Positions 40,507 to 49,873 of a DNA stretch of 64,000 bases are shown piece by piece; positions within the stretch are counted from its first letter, which is position 1, and each line of letters opens with the position of its first letter. The DNA is taken from the NCBI RefSeq assembly GCF_050483325.1, contig NZ_JBCMYF010000009.1, positions 1-64,000 of the forward strand, written 5' to 3'. The notes under the pieces were generated by a model. It ran no database searches. It was not told the origin of the DNA and worked only from the letters and a program-made list of their open reading frames with translations. The position numbers and the translations under genes were made by a program. This DNA comes from Bacillus_P idriensis_A. GTDB taxonomy: Bacteria > Bacillota > Bacilli > Bacillales > Bacillaceae.

Positions 40507-42846
40507 TTATAATTTTTTTACTGTTATATTTATAGGGATATTTGTAGTGGATTTAATTACTAAGGAGTTCGAATTTAAGAAAGTGATAGCAGGATAAACG
40601 ATTTCATTAGTCGATGACAAACATCTTACATACAATTCTGATGAACCAAGATTATGATTTACGGTAGCTGAATACCCATTACCATCCGGCATTAATGAAA
40701 TAGTTGATTTATATGTGTCGTCCACATCATATCCTATAAAGATACCAGCTTCACCTGGCGGTAAATTTATATTCTGATAGTTGTTGTCTGCGGAAATAAA
40801 ATTAATCATTGGCCTTGAGTTATTGTAATAATTTGGACTTATAGCACTTAAACCTGTATATTTAACTGTTGAATCTTTCATAAAAAAGGTGAACACTGAC
40901 CATACAATTGGTTTATCATGGTGTATAAAATAAGAAAAAGATGAATTAGAAATGGTTATATTACAATCTACTAATTTTAACAATCCATTTGGCTGGTTAA
41001 AATCTGTTGCAAATAGATATGTCAATGAGTTTGAAATGATTTCACATTTTTCTAGAAATGTCTGCGCTGGGAATCCTTGAGAATTTATATTCCCAACTTT
41101 AACAATTGTGTCAGTAAGTTTTGAATTGAATATAAGCAGTTCTCGATCTTTCGTCCCAAACACTAAATTAGTAAGAGTGCAATTTAAGAATTCGCAGTCG
41201 CTAATTTTCACCTTCTCACTAACTGTTGCACCATTAACCGTTTGAACAGTTATTCTCAAGTTATTAAATATACAATTGTTATACTTGTATACACGCAATA
41301 GAAATTCTCTAGGAACAGTTGAGTCAAAGATACAATCTTCTATGACATTTGCAGTAATTGAAGGAGTTCCAGAAATACTTGAATACTTTAAGCGGTTATT
41401 CCTAAACACATTGTTAACATTATTTGTCCCCATATTTATATTAGTGATGTCTACTAGATTGTTGTCTGTAAAATTCACTTGATAAGAAGTGTTGCCAAAA
41501 AATGATAAGTTTCCTCCTGTAAAACTGTTTCCCTGGATGTTTACATATGCATTTCCAAAATTCGAACTCATTAGTCCTATATTGGTTGTACAATTATAGA
41601 TTACATTTCCTTTAACACTTGCGAACAATAAGCTATAAAGATTAATCCCTATTCCATCCATATTGTATATATGGTTGTTTTCAATTTGTATTGAATAGCA
41701 CCCTGCTAAAATGCCATGATTACTGCCATAAATTAAATTATTTCTAATAATACAATTATCCCCATATGAGTCTTCCTGATTAATTCCATACCTTGTAGGA
41801 TCACTAAAGATCGGTTTTCCATCCAAGAAACTGTTGGTTCCCTTCCCGTTATCACGAATTGTATTATTTTGAACAATATTGTAACTGCCTCCTAGAGAGA
41901 TTCCTCCACGGTGCCCGTTGAAGATTTCGTTGTACTCTACAACGTTATGATGTGGAATTAAACCAAATTTAAGAGTAATTTGCATGTTTTTGAGGGGATT
42001 CGTTTCATTGAATAAGACAAACCTCATTTTAGCAGCACCTAGAGGTATTGAGATATCATTGTAGATTTTTCTTTTTTTCAAAACTCCAATAAAAGAATTG
42101 TCTGACTTGTAAAAAAAGACATCCACATCTTTTGTTGTTAAAGCAGTCAATCTCGTATATCCAGCTCCAGCAATAAGGAATGATGAAAATGTGGCATCAG
42201 TTGGGATAGTGATAAAAGAAGAGGCTAAAGTGTTCGAGGAAGAAATCGGTTGTCCAGAGGTATAGTCTAAGTTATTTAAAGTAAGGCCTAGATTAAATTC
42301 CGCTAGTTCTCTTATAGATGAACTTGTAAATGTAACATTGTCCCCCATATAATCTCTTACAATACAGTTTTTAATTGAACAATATCTTGTGCTCTTCGTA
42401 AAGACCACACCATATGTGTGTTCCATACGCCGCTCCTGAGCAGCATTAAAGAAGCTTCTATCATCTCTGCAGCCAATGATAGTCCCTCCAGTCAAATGGG
42501 CATCACTGACATTGTCGAATTCTATGCTGTTGCCTCTAAAATTATAGTAATCAGATGTTGTTCTTGTATCAAACGGAGATTTTCTATCTGAATCGTAAAT
42601 AACCTTTAATGTAGATCCATTAAGATTTAAAGTTAAGTTACTTACCATCTTTATGACCCTAGGATAGCAAATTGCATATGTGCCTTTTGGCAGGATCACA
42701 CCAGAGTAACCGTTGTTTTTTGCATACTGAATAGCGTTGTTAATGCCTTGTATATTAGCATCTGCTTTTATATAGTCTGCATTAGCATAAGGTTTGTTAG
42801 GAATTCCTTGTGTAATGTTCCATCTCACCAATTCTATTAAATACAT
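40507..42846 (-). CDS. Right-handed parallel beta-helix protein (pectate-lyase-like / tailspike-like)
   Basis: This 779-residue protein has no signal peptide. The N-terminal region (INNAIQYAKNNGYSGVILPKGTY) is the pectate-lyase-3 type cap seen in phage tailspikes and polysaccharide lyases. Many short repeats follow with N-rich turns (IVQNNTIRDNGKG, CIIRNNLIYGSNHGI, IQIENNHIYNMDG), typical of a parallel beta-helix. It ends in a compact beta domain. It lies alone between the two convergent RiPP clusters. The substrate could be a glycan, perhaps the cell's own exopolysaccharide; no phage genes are nearby. Confidence 0.8.
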   Translation of the reverse strand: MYLIELVRWNITQGIPNKPYANADYIKADANIQGINNAIQYAKNNGYSGVILPKGTYAICYPRVIKMVSNLTLNLNGSTLKVIYDSDRKSPFDTRTTSDYYNFRGNSIEFDNVSDAHLTGGTIIGCRDDRSFFNAAQERRMEHTYGVVFTKSTRYCSIKNCIVRDYMGDNVTFTSSSIRELAEFNLGLTLNNLDYTSGQPISSSNTLASSFITIPTDATFSSFLIAGAGYTRLTALTTKDVDVFFYKSDNSFIGVLKKRKIYNDISIPLGAAKMRFVLFNETNPLKNMQITLKFGLIPHHNVVEYNEIFNGHRGGISLGGSYNIVQNNTIRDNGKGTNSFLDGKPIFSDPTRYGINQEDSYGDNCIIRNNLIYGSNHGILAGCYSIQIENNHIYNMDGIGINLYSLLFASVKGNVIYNCTTNIGLMSSNFGNAYVNIQGNSFTGGNLSFFGNTSYQVNFTDNNLVDITNINMGTNNVNNVFRNNRLKYSSISGTPSITANVIEDCIFDSTVPREFLLRVYKYNNCIFNNLRITVQTVNGATVSEKVKISDCEFLNCTLTNLVFGTKDRELLIFNSKLTDTIVKVGNINSQGFPAQTFLEKCEIISNSLTYLFATDFNQPNGLLKLVDCNITISNSSFSYFIHHDKPIVWSVFTFFMKDSTVKYTGLSAISPNYYNNSRPMINFISADNNYQNINLPPGEAGIFIGYDVDDTYKSTISLMPDGNGYSATVNHNLGSSELYVRCLSSTNEIVYPAITFLNSNSLVIKSTTNIPINITVKKL

Positions 42847-42960
42847 ACAAATTTCCTTTCATAATAAGAATAGTTAACATATCAATCCTTATTAAAGTGG
42901 TTTATATAAAATATGAATTTAATAAAAAGTTGATTGGACTAAAGATATTTTTTAAAGTAA

Positions 42961-42984
42961 AAGGCACTCTTGATTGAGTGCCTT
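42961..42984 (-). terminator. Terminator of the lasso operon
   Basis: Minus strand: AAGGCACTC, 6-base loop, GAGTGCCTT, then TTACTTTAAAA. It overlaps the exporter stop codon. Confidence 0.85.
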
Positions 42985-44782
42985 AAGAATTAGCCTTTAA
43001 CTGATTACCTAGAAGCTGACGGAACATACCTTTTTTATCCAGAGTAAGCTGGTGATATCCCCCGGTCTGTATAACTTGTCCGTTCTCCAAAACGATAACT
43101 TGGTCCGCATTTCTAATGGTGGACATTCGATGAGCGATTACAATAATTGTCATCTTTCCTTTTATCTTTGTAAGAGCTTGTTGTATTTTAGCTTCATTGA
43201 CAGTATCAAGAGCACTCGTTGCTTCATCTAAAACTAAAATGGAAGGTTTTTTTAATATAGCCCTTGCTAAAACGAGTCTTTGTCTCTCTCCTCCTGATAG
43301 CCTGATACCTCGATCCCCTATCATTGTATCTAACCCATTTGGCAGCTTTTTTACGAACTCAGATGCAGAAGAGAATTCCAGCGACTCCCACATATCTTCA
43401 TCTGTAGCATCTTGTTTAATAAGCAGCAGATTTTCCCTGATTGTTGTATTAAATAAGAAAGGATCTTGAGGGACATAACTTATTGTTCTCCTTAACATCA
43501 ACAAGTTTTTATCGCTTAAAGGTGTATCATCGATGCTCACCAGCCCATCTTTCGGCGTCATTAATCCCATTAAAATATCTATAAGTGTACTTTTCCCAGC
43601 ACCGGAACGACCTACAATAGCTGTCATTTGATTTGACGGAATGGACAAGTTGATATTACGTAATGCATATGCAGTATCATTATCATGATATCTGAAACTT
43701 ACGTTTGAGCATTTAATTTCTTTTTTAACTTCCAATGAATGTTCTGAATTCTGATCCCAATTTTGGATTTCTCTTTCATCATTACATGTATTTAAAAGTA
43801 AAATGAGAGCTTTAAAAGAAGGAATGGTGGCAGCAATTTGCTCTAAATTTGACTGAATTCCAGTAAATTTTGGCCATAGCCTTGAAAATATTAGAATGAT
43901 GAGCATCAATTCTGCTGTTTTTGCATAAAACAACGTGATGGCAAAATACATAAATATTGCTATTAATATGCCAGAAGATACTTTATAAAGAAAGTGAGAG
44001 TTTGCCCGTACTTTTGCCAATTCATTTACATTAGATTCCATTTTTTCAGATATATCTCTAAACCAATTGAAATGAAATCCTTCAAGGTTGTTGCTTTTTA
44101 TATCCTTAATTCCGTTCATATGATCTGATATACCCGCGAAATAGGCTTTTGAAAGTTCATATGTTTCCCCGCCCAGGTTTTTTGACTGTCTTATCAATTT
44201 TCTAGAAAAAAAACTTAATATAATTCCAAAAAAAATGACAAGCGCAGTAAGAGAGGGTGATAACCATAAGGCTATAGCTACTTGAACTGCTGTAAATAGA
44301 AGTGATGCAATAAATTGAAGAAAAAAATGAGTCCCTCCAGCTACTCTATTGATTTCAGAGGTCATAATATTGTTCAAATCTGATTTTCGCTTATTTAAAA
44401 AATATTTCCACCTAGCCTGTAATAGTCCTCTGTAAACCTCTTCTTTTAAGTGCCTCAAATAACCCTGTTGAATTCTTGTACTTAGCATTGCCAGCTGACG
44501 CTGAAAAATATTTTGTGCAAGGACTATAGATATATATAACCCCAAGACAATGAGTAAACTATACTCCATTGAAAAAGTTTGAAAGAAGCTAAACAAATTT
44601 GACAATGGGAATGACTGATGGGTTCCTATATTAAAGATACCTGTTATTGACATTAAAGGAATGAGTAAAAAAATCCCTATACTATCTAAAAAGCCTATTA
44701 CAATCATTCCAAAAAAAGTGTAATAGAGGGACCTGCCTGCAAATTTATGTAGATGTTTCATAAAGTAAGATACAGACTCCAT
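42983..44782 (-). CDS. Lasso peptide ABC exporter
   Basis: This 599-residue half-transporter has six membrane spans, then an ATPase domain with Walker A GRSGAGKST (about residue 391), signature LSGGERQRLVLARAIL (about 491) and Walker B ILVLDEATSALD. No peptidase domain. It is the lasso D gene, exporting the peptide and giving self-immunity. It follows the nucleotidyltransferase gene by 18 bases and ends the operon. ATG follows GAGGGGAAT. Confidence 0.92.
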   Translation of the reverse strand: MESVSYFMKHLHKFAGRSLYYTFFGMIVIGFLDSIGIFLLIPLMSITGIFNIGTHQSFPLSNLFSFFQTFSMEYSLLIVLGLYISIVLAQNIFQRQLAMLSTRIQQGYLRHLKEEVYRGLLQARWKYFLNKRKSDLNNIMTSEINRVAGGTHFFLQFIASLLFTAVQVAIALWLSPSLTALVIFFGIILSFFSRKLIRQSKNLGGETYELSKAYFAGISDHMNGIKDIKSNNLEGFHFNWFRDISEKMESNVNELAKVRANSHFLYKVSSGILIAIFMYFAITLFYAKTAELMLIILIFSRLWPKFTGIQSNLEQIAATIPSFKALILLLNTCNDEREIQNWDQNSEHSLEVKKEIKCSNVSFRYHDNDTAYALRNINLSIPSNQMTAIVGRSGAGKSTLIDILMGLMTPKDGLVSIDDTPLSDKNLLMLRRTISYVPQDPFLFNTTIRENLLLIKQDATDEDMWESLEFSSASEFVKKLPNGLDTMIGDRGIRLSGGERQRLVLARAILKKPSILVLDEATSALDTVNEAKIQQALTKIKGKMTIIVIAHRMSTIRNADQVIVLENGQVIQTGGYHQLTLDKKGMFRQLLGNQLKANS

Positions 44783-44800
44783 GAAATTCCCCTCCTCTCT

Positions 44801-45958
44801 TTAAGCAATTTTTTTGCTTTTTCTCATAGCCCAAATTATTGGCCTTAAGGGAATATACAAAAAGTGCATGCTGGAAGGCAGCATGATTACTTCCTTATCC
44901 TTAGGGAATGGAAGCATACAGCTTACTAAATAATATACTTTATGACTGAGAGATTTAATAGAAAAAAGATATCTTGCATGGTACTTTTCTACAGCTTTAG
45001 GTAAAGGAGGTGTATGCAGATTAACCATTCTCGTTATATAGAACATTGTGAGCTCAGCTAATTTGAATGCACGTTTTGAAATTAATTGTTTTGATTGATT
45101 AGGTATAGGAGTTTGAAGAAGATTATTTGCTAAAATAATTACTTTACCGCAGATATGTGAATATTGATATCTTCTTAACAGCCTCATTAGAAAATTCCAA
45201 TCCACTTTTTGTTTAATAAGCCTATCAATATCAATCATCCATCTTAGCCTCGACCAGCCATGTCGCGCACCATGAGTTAACAGAAACATAAATAAATCTT
45301 CTCTTCCCAGATAATAAATTGGGAATTCTGTTAATGCACTTTTTCTTTTTCTGTTCCACAAATCAGCAAATGGAGGTTCTTTTGCCGGACCAGGATTAAG
45401 TCTCCAATGCACTTCTAATTTCACTCCACTGTCCGGATTTTCATAATTCACATGATGATGTCTCCATTTCCAATCATCAAGAATACTAGTAATATATTCA
45501 TCCTTAACAAACCCTATTTGTGTAAGCAACTGATCAACTTTTTCTAAATCAGCAATTGGAATGAGTACATCAATATCACTGGATGTCCTAAGTGAAAGAT
45601 CTCCATATAAATCTATAGACAATACAGGTCCCTTCAAAAAAAGTACATCCACTCTTTCTTCGAGAAAATATTGACTAATTTTTTTCATTTGTCCACTAAG
45701 GTGCAGCATATTAAAAGAATTTTGTTTGTAGAAAAATGCAAAGGTATTCAAAATATTGAGAGGAACTCCGTCAATTCCTTTCAACTTAGGATAAAGAAGA
45801 GCGTAAACACGATGGTGCAGAGACAATTCAACGAGTAAGTCCCAGTCAATATTTTTGGCAGGTTCAATTCTCAGCAAACCATCTTCATGGTTTAGGATTT
45901 GAAGAATTAATGTCAGTTCATAGGAAAGTTGATCTGTATTTAATATTAATTTTTTCAT
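44801..45958 (-). CDS. Nucleotidyltransferase-fold tailoring protein of the lasso cluster
   Basis: This 385-residue NTP_transf_5-type protein has VLFLKGPVLSIDLYGDLSLRTSSDIDVLI with the paired aspartates and LEVHWRLNPG further on. In pseudomycoidin-type clusters a homologous protein adds sugar units to the phosphorylated peptide tail (from memory of that work). ATG at 45958 follows AGGTG, 14 bases after the B2 stop; the longer open frame overlaps B2 and is not needed. Confidence 0.85.
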   Translation of the reverse strand: MKKLILNTDQLSYELTLILQILNHEDGLLRIEPAKNIDWDLLVELSLHHRVYALLYPKLKGIDGVPLNILNTFAFFYKQNSFNMLHLSGQMKKISQYFLEERVDVLFLKGPVLSIDLYGDLSLRTSSDIDVLIPIADLEKVDQLLTQIGFVKDEYITSILDDWKWRHHHVNYENPDSGVKLEVHWRLNPGPAKEPPFADLWNRKRKSALTEFPIYYLGREDLFMFLLTHGARHGWSRLRWMIDIDRLIKQKVDWNFLMRLLRRYQYSHICGKVIILANNLLQTPIPNQSKQLISKRAFKLAELTMFYITRMVNLHTPPLPKAVEKYHARYLFSIKSLSHKVYYLVSCMLPFPKDKEVIMLPSSMHFLYIPLRPIIWAMRKSKKIA

Positions 45959-45972
45959 ATATTCACCTATTT

Positions 45973-46416
45973 TCAGCCTAAGCGTTTTGCAAATGTACAT
46001 GTAATAGTAAAACGATGCCTTTCATTTGCCCCTGTAACATAGTACTTGCCGCTGCGAAGCCATGCATGAGCCGTTAATTCTTTTACATTATTTCTAGAAG
46101 TGCCCATATATAAAGTACTATCAATTCCTCTTCGTTCGAGCATCTTCATTGAAGCAATTGCCCTAACTAAGCACATCGTTTCCCAAGGAGCATACTTAGA
46201 AGCAACATGGATAGCACTAGATATATTTTTCAAAGTATCTAAATTCGCCTCATAATTTGTTATGGAAGATTCTTTATTCCTTTCACCTAGGTATTTAGAA
46301 GTTTTGGAGAATGGAAGGCATTTAATTACTCTGGCAAACGCTAAAAAAATAAAAGCTTCCACTATTAATAATTTCATTTGTCTATTAAGTGTTAATATGC
46401 TTTTTACTCGATTCAT
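45973..46416 (-). CDS. Lasso peptide leader peptidase B2 (transglutaminase-like)
   Basis: This 147-residue transglutaminase-fold protease has Cys82 in PWETMCLVRAIASMKMLERRG and His117 in TAHAWLRSGKYYVTG; both motifs are diagnostic of lasso B2 proteins. The third residue of the triad, usually an Asp a few positions after the His, is not obvious here (Ser-Gly-Lys instead). It cuts the leader next to the RRE protein encoded 9 bases upstream. Confidence 0.92.
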   Translation of the reverse strand: MNRVKSILTLNRQMKLLIVEAFIFLAFARVIKCLPFSKTSKYLGERNKESSITNYEANLDTLKNISSAIHVASKYAPWETMCLVRAIASMKMLERRGIDSTLYMGTSRNNVKELTAHAWLRSGKYYVTGANERHRFTITCTFAKRLG

Positions 46417-46425
46417 TTATATCTC

Positions 46426-46716
46426 CTAATTTTTAATAATAATTAGATGCTCCTTATGCAAAGAAGATAAAAAGGAAACGACTTGCTCTTTACACTGAGC
46501 AGCTTCAACTTTATAACTTGAAGTAATTTTTTCAATAATTTTTTCTATTACGATTGGTTCAGAAATAATATCCCAAATATCTCCGCCTACATATCCGAGA
46601 CTATAATATTTTCCGTTTTCAACACTCATCATAACTTTATCTCCATCCATATCACTTACTATAAAACCAGGCTTTTGACAGACAATGCTTTGCAGTTCAA
46701 GATTAAATGTTTGCAA
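46426..46716 (-). CDS. Lasso peptide RRE protein B1 (PqqD-like)
   Basis: This 96-residue PqqD-fold leader-binding protein has DMDGDKVMMSVENGKYYSLGYVGGDIWDII followed by two helices. TTG start with GGAGG 9 bases upstream; the start overlaps the last 14 bases of the kinase gene. It binds the leader motif of the 51-residue precursor for B2 cleavage. Confidence 0.92.
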   Translation of the reverse strand: MQTFNLELQSIVCQKPGFIVSDMDGDKVMMSVENGKYYSLGYVGGDIWDIISEPIVIEKIIEKITSSYKVEAAQCKEQVVSFLSSLHKEHLIIIKN

Positions 46717-47653
46717 CTTGCATTTCCTCCTTAGGTATATTTTCTAAAACTTGCTTCACTAGTTCATTTGGTGTGAACCTTGAAATCGGTCTGATGATCT
46801 GTTGAACAAAAGTTCTCTCTATTATGTTTGCAGTAAACTTAAAGTGCCAATCTAACAGACACATGTCGTTGAGTAGGAAATTCCTATACGTATGCAAATA
46901 TAGCGTTTTAAATGCAAGTAATTTAGTTATTGAATTAATTTCGATTACATTATTTTCTGCTGTTTTGGTTAACTCAAAAACTCCGCCTAATGGAACCTCT
47001 TTGTTTAAAAAATGATCACCTGCAGGAATTGCAAACTTTGTTTCCCTTTCGAAGAGAGGAGTTAAGCTCTTTGAATCAATTCCAAATTGATCTAAGCTTT
47101 CTTTCCAGAGTTTTTGTTGCGGATATGCTGGAATTACAACAGGGATATTTCTGTCATCTAATTTCACAGGTATTACATCATCCGAGATAAGTTTGTAGCC
47201 TTTTTGAATGAAAGCAGAAGCAAGAGTTGACTTACCAGCACCGGAATGGCCAATAAACGCATAGGCTTTTCCATTTATTTCAATGGCACTTCCATGTAGA
47301 GGCAGGATTTTGTCTTGCAACAGACAGATGCCTATACAAGTTCCCAAAATAAACATCTTTACAACATCCATTCTCTGTCTATCTAAGATATGGACTTTTA
47401 TTGTACAGGCACCCGCTATATAAAAAACGGCTATGTTTGGAATGAACAGCCACACTTGTTCCTCCTTTATATGAAACTGAACTTCTTCATTCTCAATAAA
47501 TCTTTTCATCTCACAACTTAAGTCAACTAATAAGATATTTAGTTTAGGGTAGACAATTTGATCTTTATCAAACGGAAGCTCCTCAAATTTAATATCACTA
47601 TAGATTGTATATCCGAAAGCTAAATATCTTGTTACTTCACTCAAATGCCTCAC
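46703..47653 (-). CDS. HprK-like lasso peptide kinase
   Basis: This 316-residue kinase has a P-loop GHSGAGKST at 135-143, His120 in ILPLHGSAIEI and SDDVIP (157-162), as in HPr kinase/phosphorylases. Homologs in paeninodin and pseudomycoidin clusters phosphorylate the C-terminal Ser of the precursor. The precursor here ends in Ser51, so the match is consistent. ATG lies about 100 bases after the precursor gene, beyond an intercistronic hairpin. Confidence 0.9.
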   Translation of the reverse strand: MRHLSEVTRYLAFGYTIYSDIKFEELPFDKDQIVYPKLNILLVDLSCEMKRFIENEEVQFHIKEEQVWLFIPNIAVFYIAGACTIKVHILDRQRMDVVKMFILGTCIGICLLQDKILPLHGSAIEINGKAYAFIGHSGAGKSTLASAFIQKGYKLISDDVIPVKLDDRNIPVVIPAYPQQKLWKESLDQFGIDSKSLTPLFERETKFAIPAGDHFLNKEVPLGGVFELTKTAENNVIEINSITKLLAFKTLYLHTYRNFLLNDMCLLDWHFKFTANIIERTFVQQIIRPISRFTPNELVKQVLENIPKEEMQVANI

Positions 47654-47683
47654 TCCAATATCCTTATATTAATCTTGTGAATG

Positions 47684-47713
47684 AAGTCCCCTGTTAAATT
47701 CAGCAGGGGACTT
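47684..47713 (-). promoter_or_regulatory. Intercistronic hairpin between lasso precursor and kinase genes
   Basis: Perfect 10-bp stem AAGTCCCCTG/CAGGGGACTT with a 10-base loop and no U-run. It probably protects the precursor message or limits read-through into the enzyme genes. Confidence 0.75.
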
Positions 47714-47756
47714 TCAAACATATTATTGCAAATTATAAGTATTTTAAATGCTTGTA

Positions 47757-47912
47757 TTAGCTAGTGAATCTCTTCCATGTTCCTGGGTTATTAGGATCAA
47801 CAGGAGTACCTGGAACATAAGCCTCATCAGTATATGGGCCATGTACAGTTGAAGCCATTGTCATTTTCACATCAAGAACTTCTAATACAGGAGCTTGCCA
47901 CTCTTTTTTCAT
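47757..47912 (-). CDS. Lasso peptide precursor (paeninodin-like), 51 residues
   Basis: The small gene sits between cyclase and kinase, with a strong AGGGAGGTG ribosome site 5 bases before ATG. The leader MKKEWQAPVLEVLDVKMTM has the paeninodin-type P-x-LEVLDV core and the Thr two residues before the expected cut. The following residues are ASTVHGPYTDEAYVPG, then TPVDPNNPGTWKRFTS. The ring acceptor would normally be Asp/Glu at position 7-9; here it is Asp10 counted from Ala, or Asp9 if the peptide starts at Ser. The C-terminal Ser is the likely phosphorylation site. It is shorter than usual gene-finder cut-offs and is easily missed. Confidence 0.93.
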   Translation of the reverse strand: MKKEWQAPVLEVLDVKMTMASTVHGPYTDEAYVPGTPVDPNNPGTWKRFTS

Positions 47913-47926
47913 TTTTTCACCTCCCT

Positions 47927-49873
47927 TCAAATAAAATTTTTAATAAACCGGTATACAACTAAGCATCTCATTAAAGATTTATAATTTGGATCAATTGCCT
48001 TTTCAGGAATTGGTCCAAAATTCAAATTCTCAACGGCTTCTTTAATAACAGGAACATTGAAAATGTGTTGAGTACTATGGTCATTTACCATTTCATCTAT
48101 TTCAATTCTTAGTTTCTTCCATTGACTATTCATATTCATGCGGTGTACCCAATCTGCCCCTTGTACTCCTCTTACTTTTTGATTTAATCGGATATCATTT
48201 GGCAAATAGTTTTTTGTAGCATTTCTGATCAAAGCTCTATCTAAACCGTTTTGTACATATTGTTCTTCCGGCAAAGATAAACAATAGCGTATAACTCTTA
48301 AATCGTTGGATGGATCACGCTTCCACAATGAGTATTGCATAGATAACTTTGAGGCAAGTGTATTGCTTGCATTCCAGTGAAAAACCTCTTTAAAGTGACT
48401 TTTTCTTTGATTATAAATATTATCATCAAGAAACCAGCCATTATCTCCAATTCCGTAATCTTTAAGTTTTTCATATACTCTAGTTTTAATAGCCAAGTCT
48501 TCATTGAGTGGATTAGGAATTTCATAAGGTGAACTGCTTGGCAAGATTTTATTAAGTGCAGGAAATGCAGTTTGAGCAATACTCGGAATTCTTTTATATC
48601 TGCTGCCCCCAACGTTTAGACTATATAGATGTAGTTCCCGCATCAATTTAATCCATTTTAACTTCTTTAACAGGATGGAATAGTATTCTATTGCAGAACC
48701 CCATGAAATGGATAAATTACCTCTTCCTCCATTTAATAAAATTCCAACATTATCTCTGGCAGCTTCCTCAAACATTCCTTTAAGCCAAAATGAATTTTCA
48801 AAAAATTTGTATGGCATCTCCATAACATCTAAAAATGGATCTATCTCCGAGTAAGGATCTCTTCCTTCAAAAGAAAGATAGTTGTCTTGAATGTTGCCTA
48901 CAAAATTCACAGTTGATTTAATTAGCGGCGTTTCATCTGTCAATAAGTGTCTAGGTGTAAAGTCCACAAAATCATCTGGTGGAATATAACTATATGTATG
49001 AAGCTTTTTACCCGTCTTTTTTAATTTTCTAGAAGCAAATCCTGCAATTGCTCCAGAATCTAATCCACCGCTTAATTGAGCGCCAATTTCCTTATATGAT
49101 CTTAAGCGTGATGAAACCGCTTCATGGAAAACCTCCTGAAATGATTCAATGTAATCGTTGTCGTTTTTGTAGCGAATGGTTTTAAAATTACTCAGAGTAC
49201 AATATTGCTGAATATAGACCTTTCCATGCTTAAGTATGAAACTGTGAGATGGCTGCAATTGATTAATATTCTGATAGGGAGTAATCGAAGTGTCTACTGT
49301 ATCCACCATGCCTGAAATTGCCAAAAACTCAGCTATCCATTGTTCATTAAGTTTCTTTTTACTTTTACTTATTTTTACTAAAGGTTTTATGGTACTGCTA
49401 AAGCAAAATTCATTATTACTGTAAGCATAATAAAGGGTTCTGCTTCCTGAAAAATCCCTTGCTCCAAAAATCATTTCCTGTTTTTCATCCCAGATGACAT
49501 AAGCAAAATCACCTACCAAATATTTAGGCGAATCTTCTTTCCATTTCTCATAGGTAAGTAAGATTAATTCACTATCTGTCATCGTTTTTCTTAAACCCTG
49601 ATTTACACCAAGCCTATCGAATAATTCCTCACGATTATCAATAATAGCATCAGCTGTTATTGCAAGTTTTCTTATTGAATCATAATAGGGTAAAATTTCA
49701 CTAATCGACTCTGGAGTGATCCACTGAGCGTGACATCCAAAAAACAGATGCTTATTTATCCAAATTTTGATTTCATCAGATGGAAAATGTATGAATTCAT
49801 CCATGATTACTCTAGCATGTTCATATTTAATCGCAGTATTATTAAACTGGTAAATTCCTGTGATAGCGCTCAT
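47927..49873 (-). CDS. Lasso cyclase (asparagine synthetase-like)
   Basis: This 648-residue asparagine-synthetase homolog activates the ring Asp/Glu of the precursor as an acyl adenylate and closes the macrolactam. The N-terminal domain lacks the catalytic Cys2 of glutaminases (MSAITGIYQF), as is normal for lasso cyclases. The ATP-pyrophosphatase loop is AQLSGGLDSGAIAG (about 265-278). It is the first gene of the cluster, ahead of the precursor, and follows AAGGGTG. The length is typical of Firmicute lasso cyclases. Confidence 0.92.
   Translation of the reverse strand: MSAITGIYQFNNTAIKYEHARVIMDEFIHFPSDEIKIWINKHLFFGCHAQWITPESISEILPYYDSIRKLAITADAIIDNREELFDRLGVNQGLRKTMTDSELILLTYEKWKEDSPKYLVGDFAYVIWDEKQEMIFGARDFSGSRTLYYAYSNNEFCFSSTIKPLVKISKSKKKLNEQWIAEFLAISGMVDTVDTSITPYQNINQLQPSHSFILKHGKVYIQQYCTLSNFKTIRYKNDNDYIESFQEVFHEAVSSRLRSYKEIGAQLSGGLDSGAIAGFASRKLKKTGKKLHTYSYIPPDDFVDFTPRHLLTDETPLIKSTVNFVGNIQDNYLSFEGRDPYSEIDPFLDVMEMPYKFFENSFWLKGMFEEAARDNVGILLNGGRGNLSISWGSAIEYYSILLKKLKWIKLMRELHLYSLNVGGSRYKRIPSIAQTAFPALNKILPSSSPYEIPNPLNEDLAIKTRVYEKLKDYGIGDNGWFLDDNIYNQRKSHFKEVFHWNASNTLASKLSMQYSLWKRDPSNDLRVIRYCLSLPEEQYVQNGLDRALIRNATKNYLPNDIRLNQKVRGVQGADWVHRMNMNSQWKKLRIEIDEMVNDHSTQHIFNVPVIKEAVENLNFGPIPEKAIDPNYKSLMRCLVVYRFIKNFI

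Noticed and set aside
40507..42846. Part of a prophage
   Set aside because: No portal, capsid, tail, integrase or lysis genes anywhere in the window; only the fold is tailspike-like.
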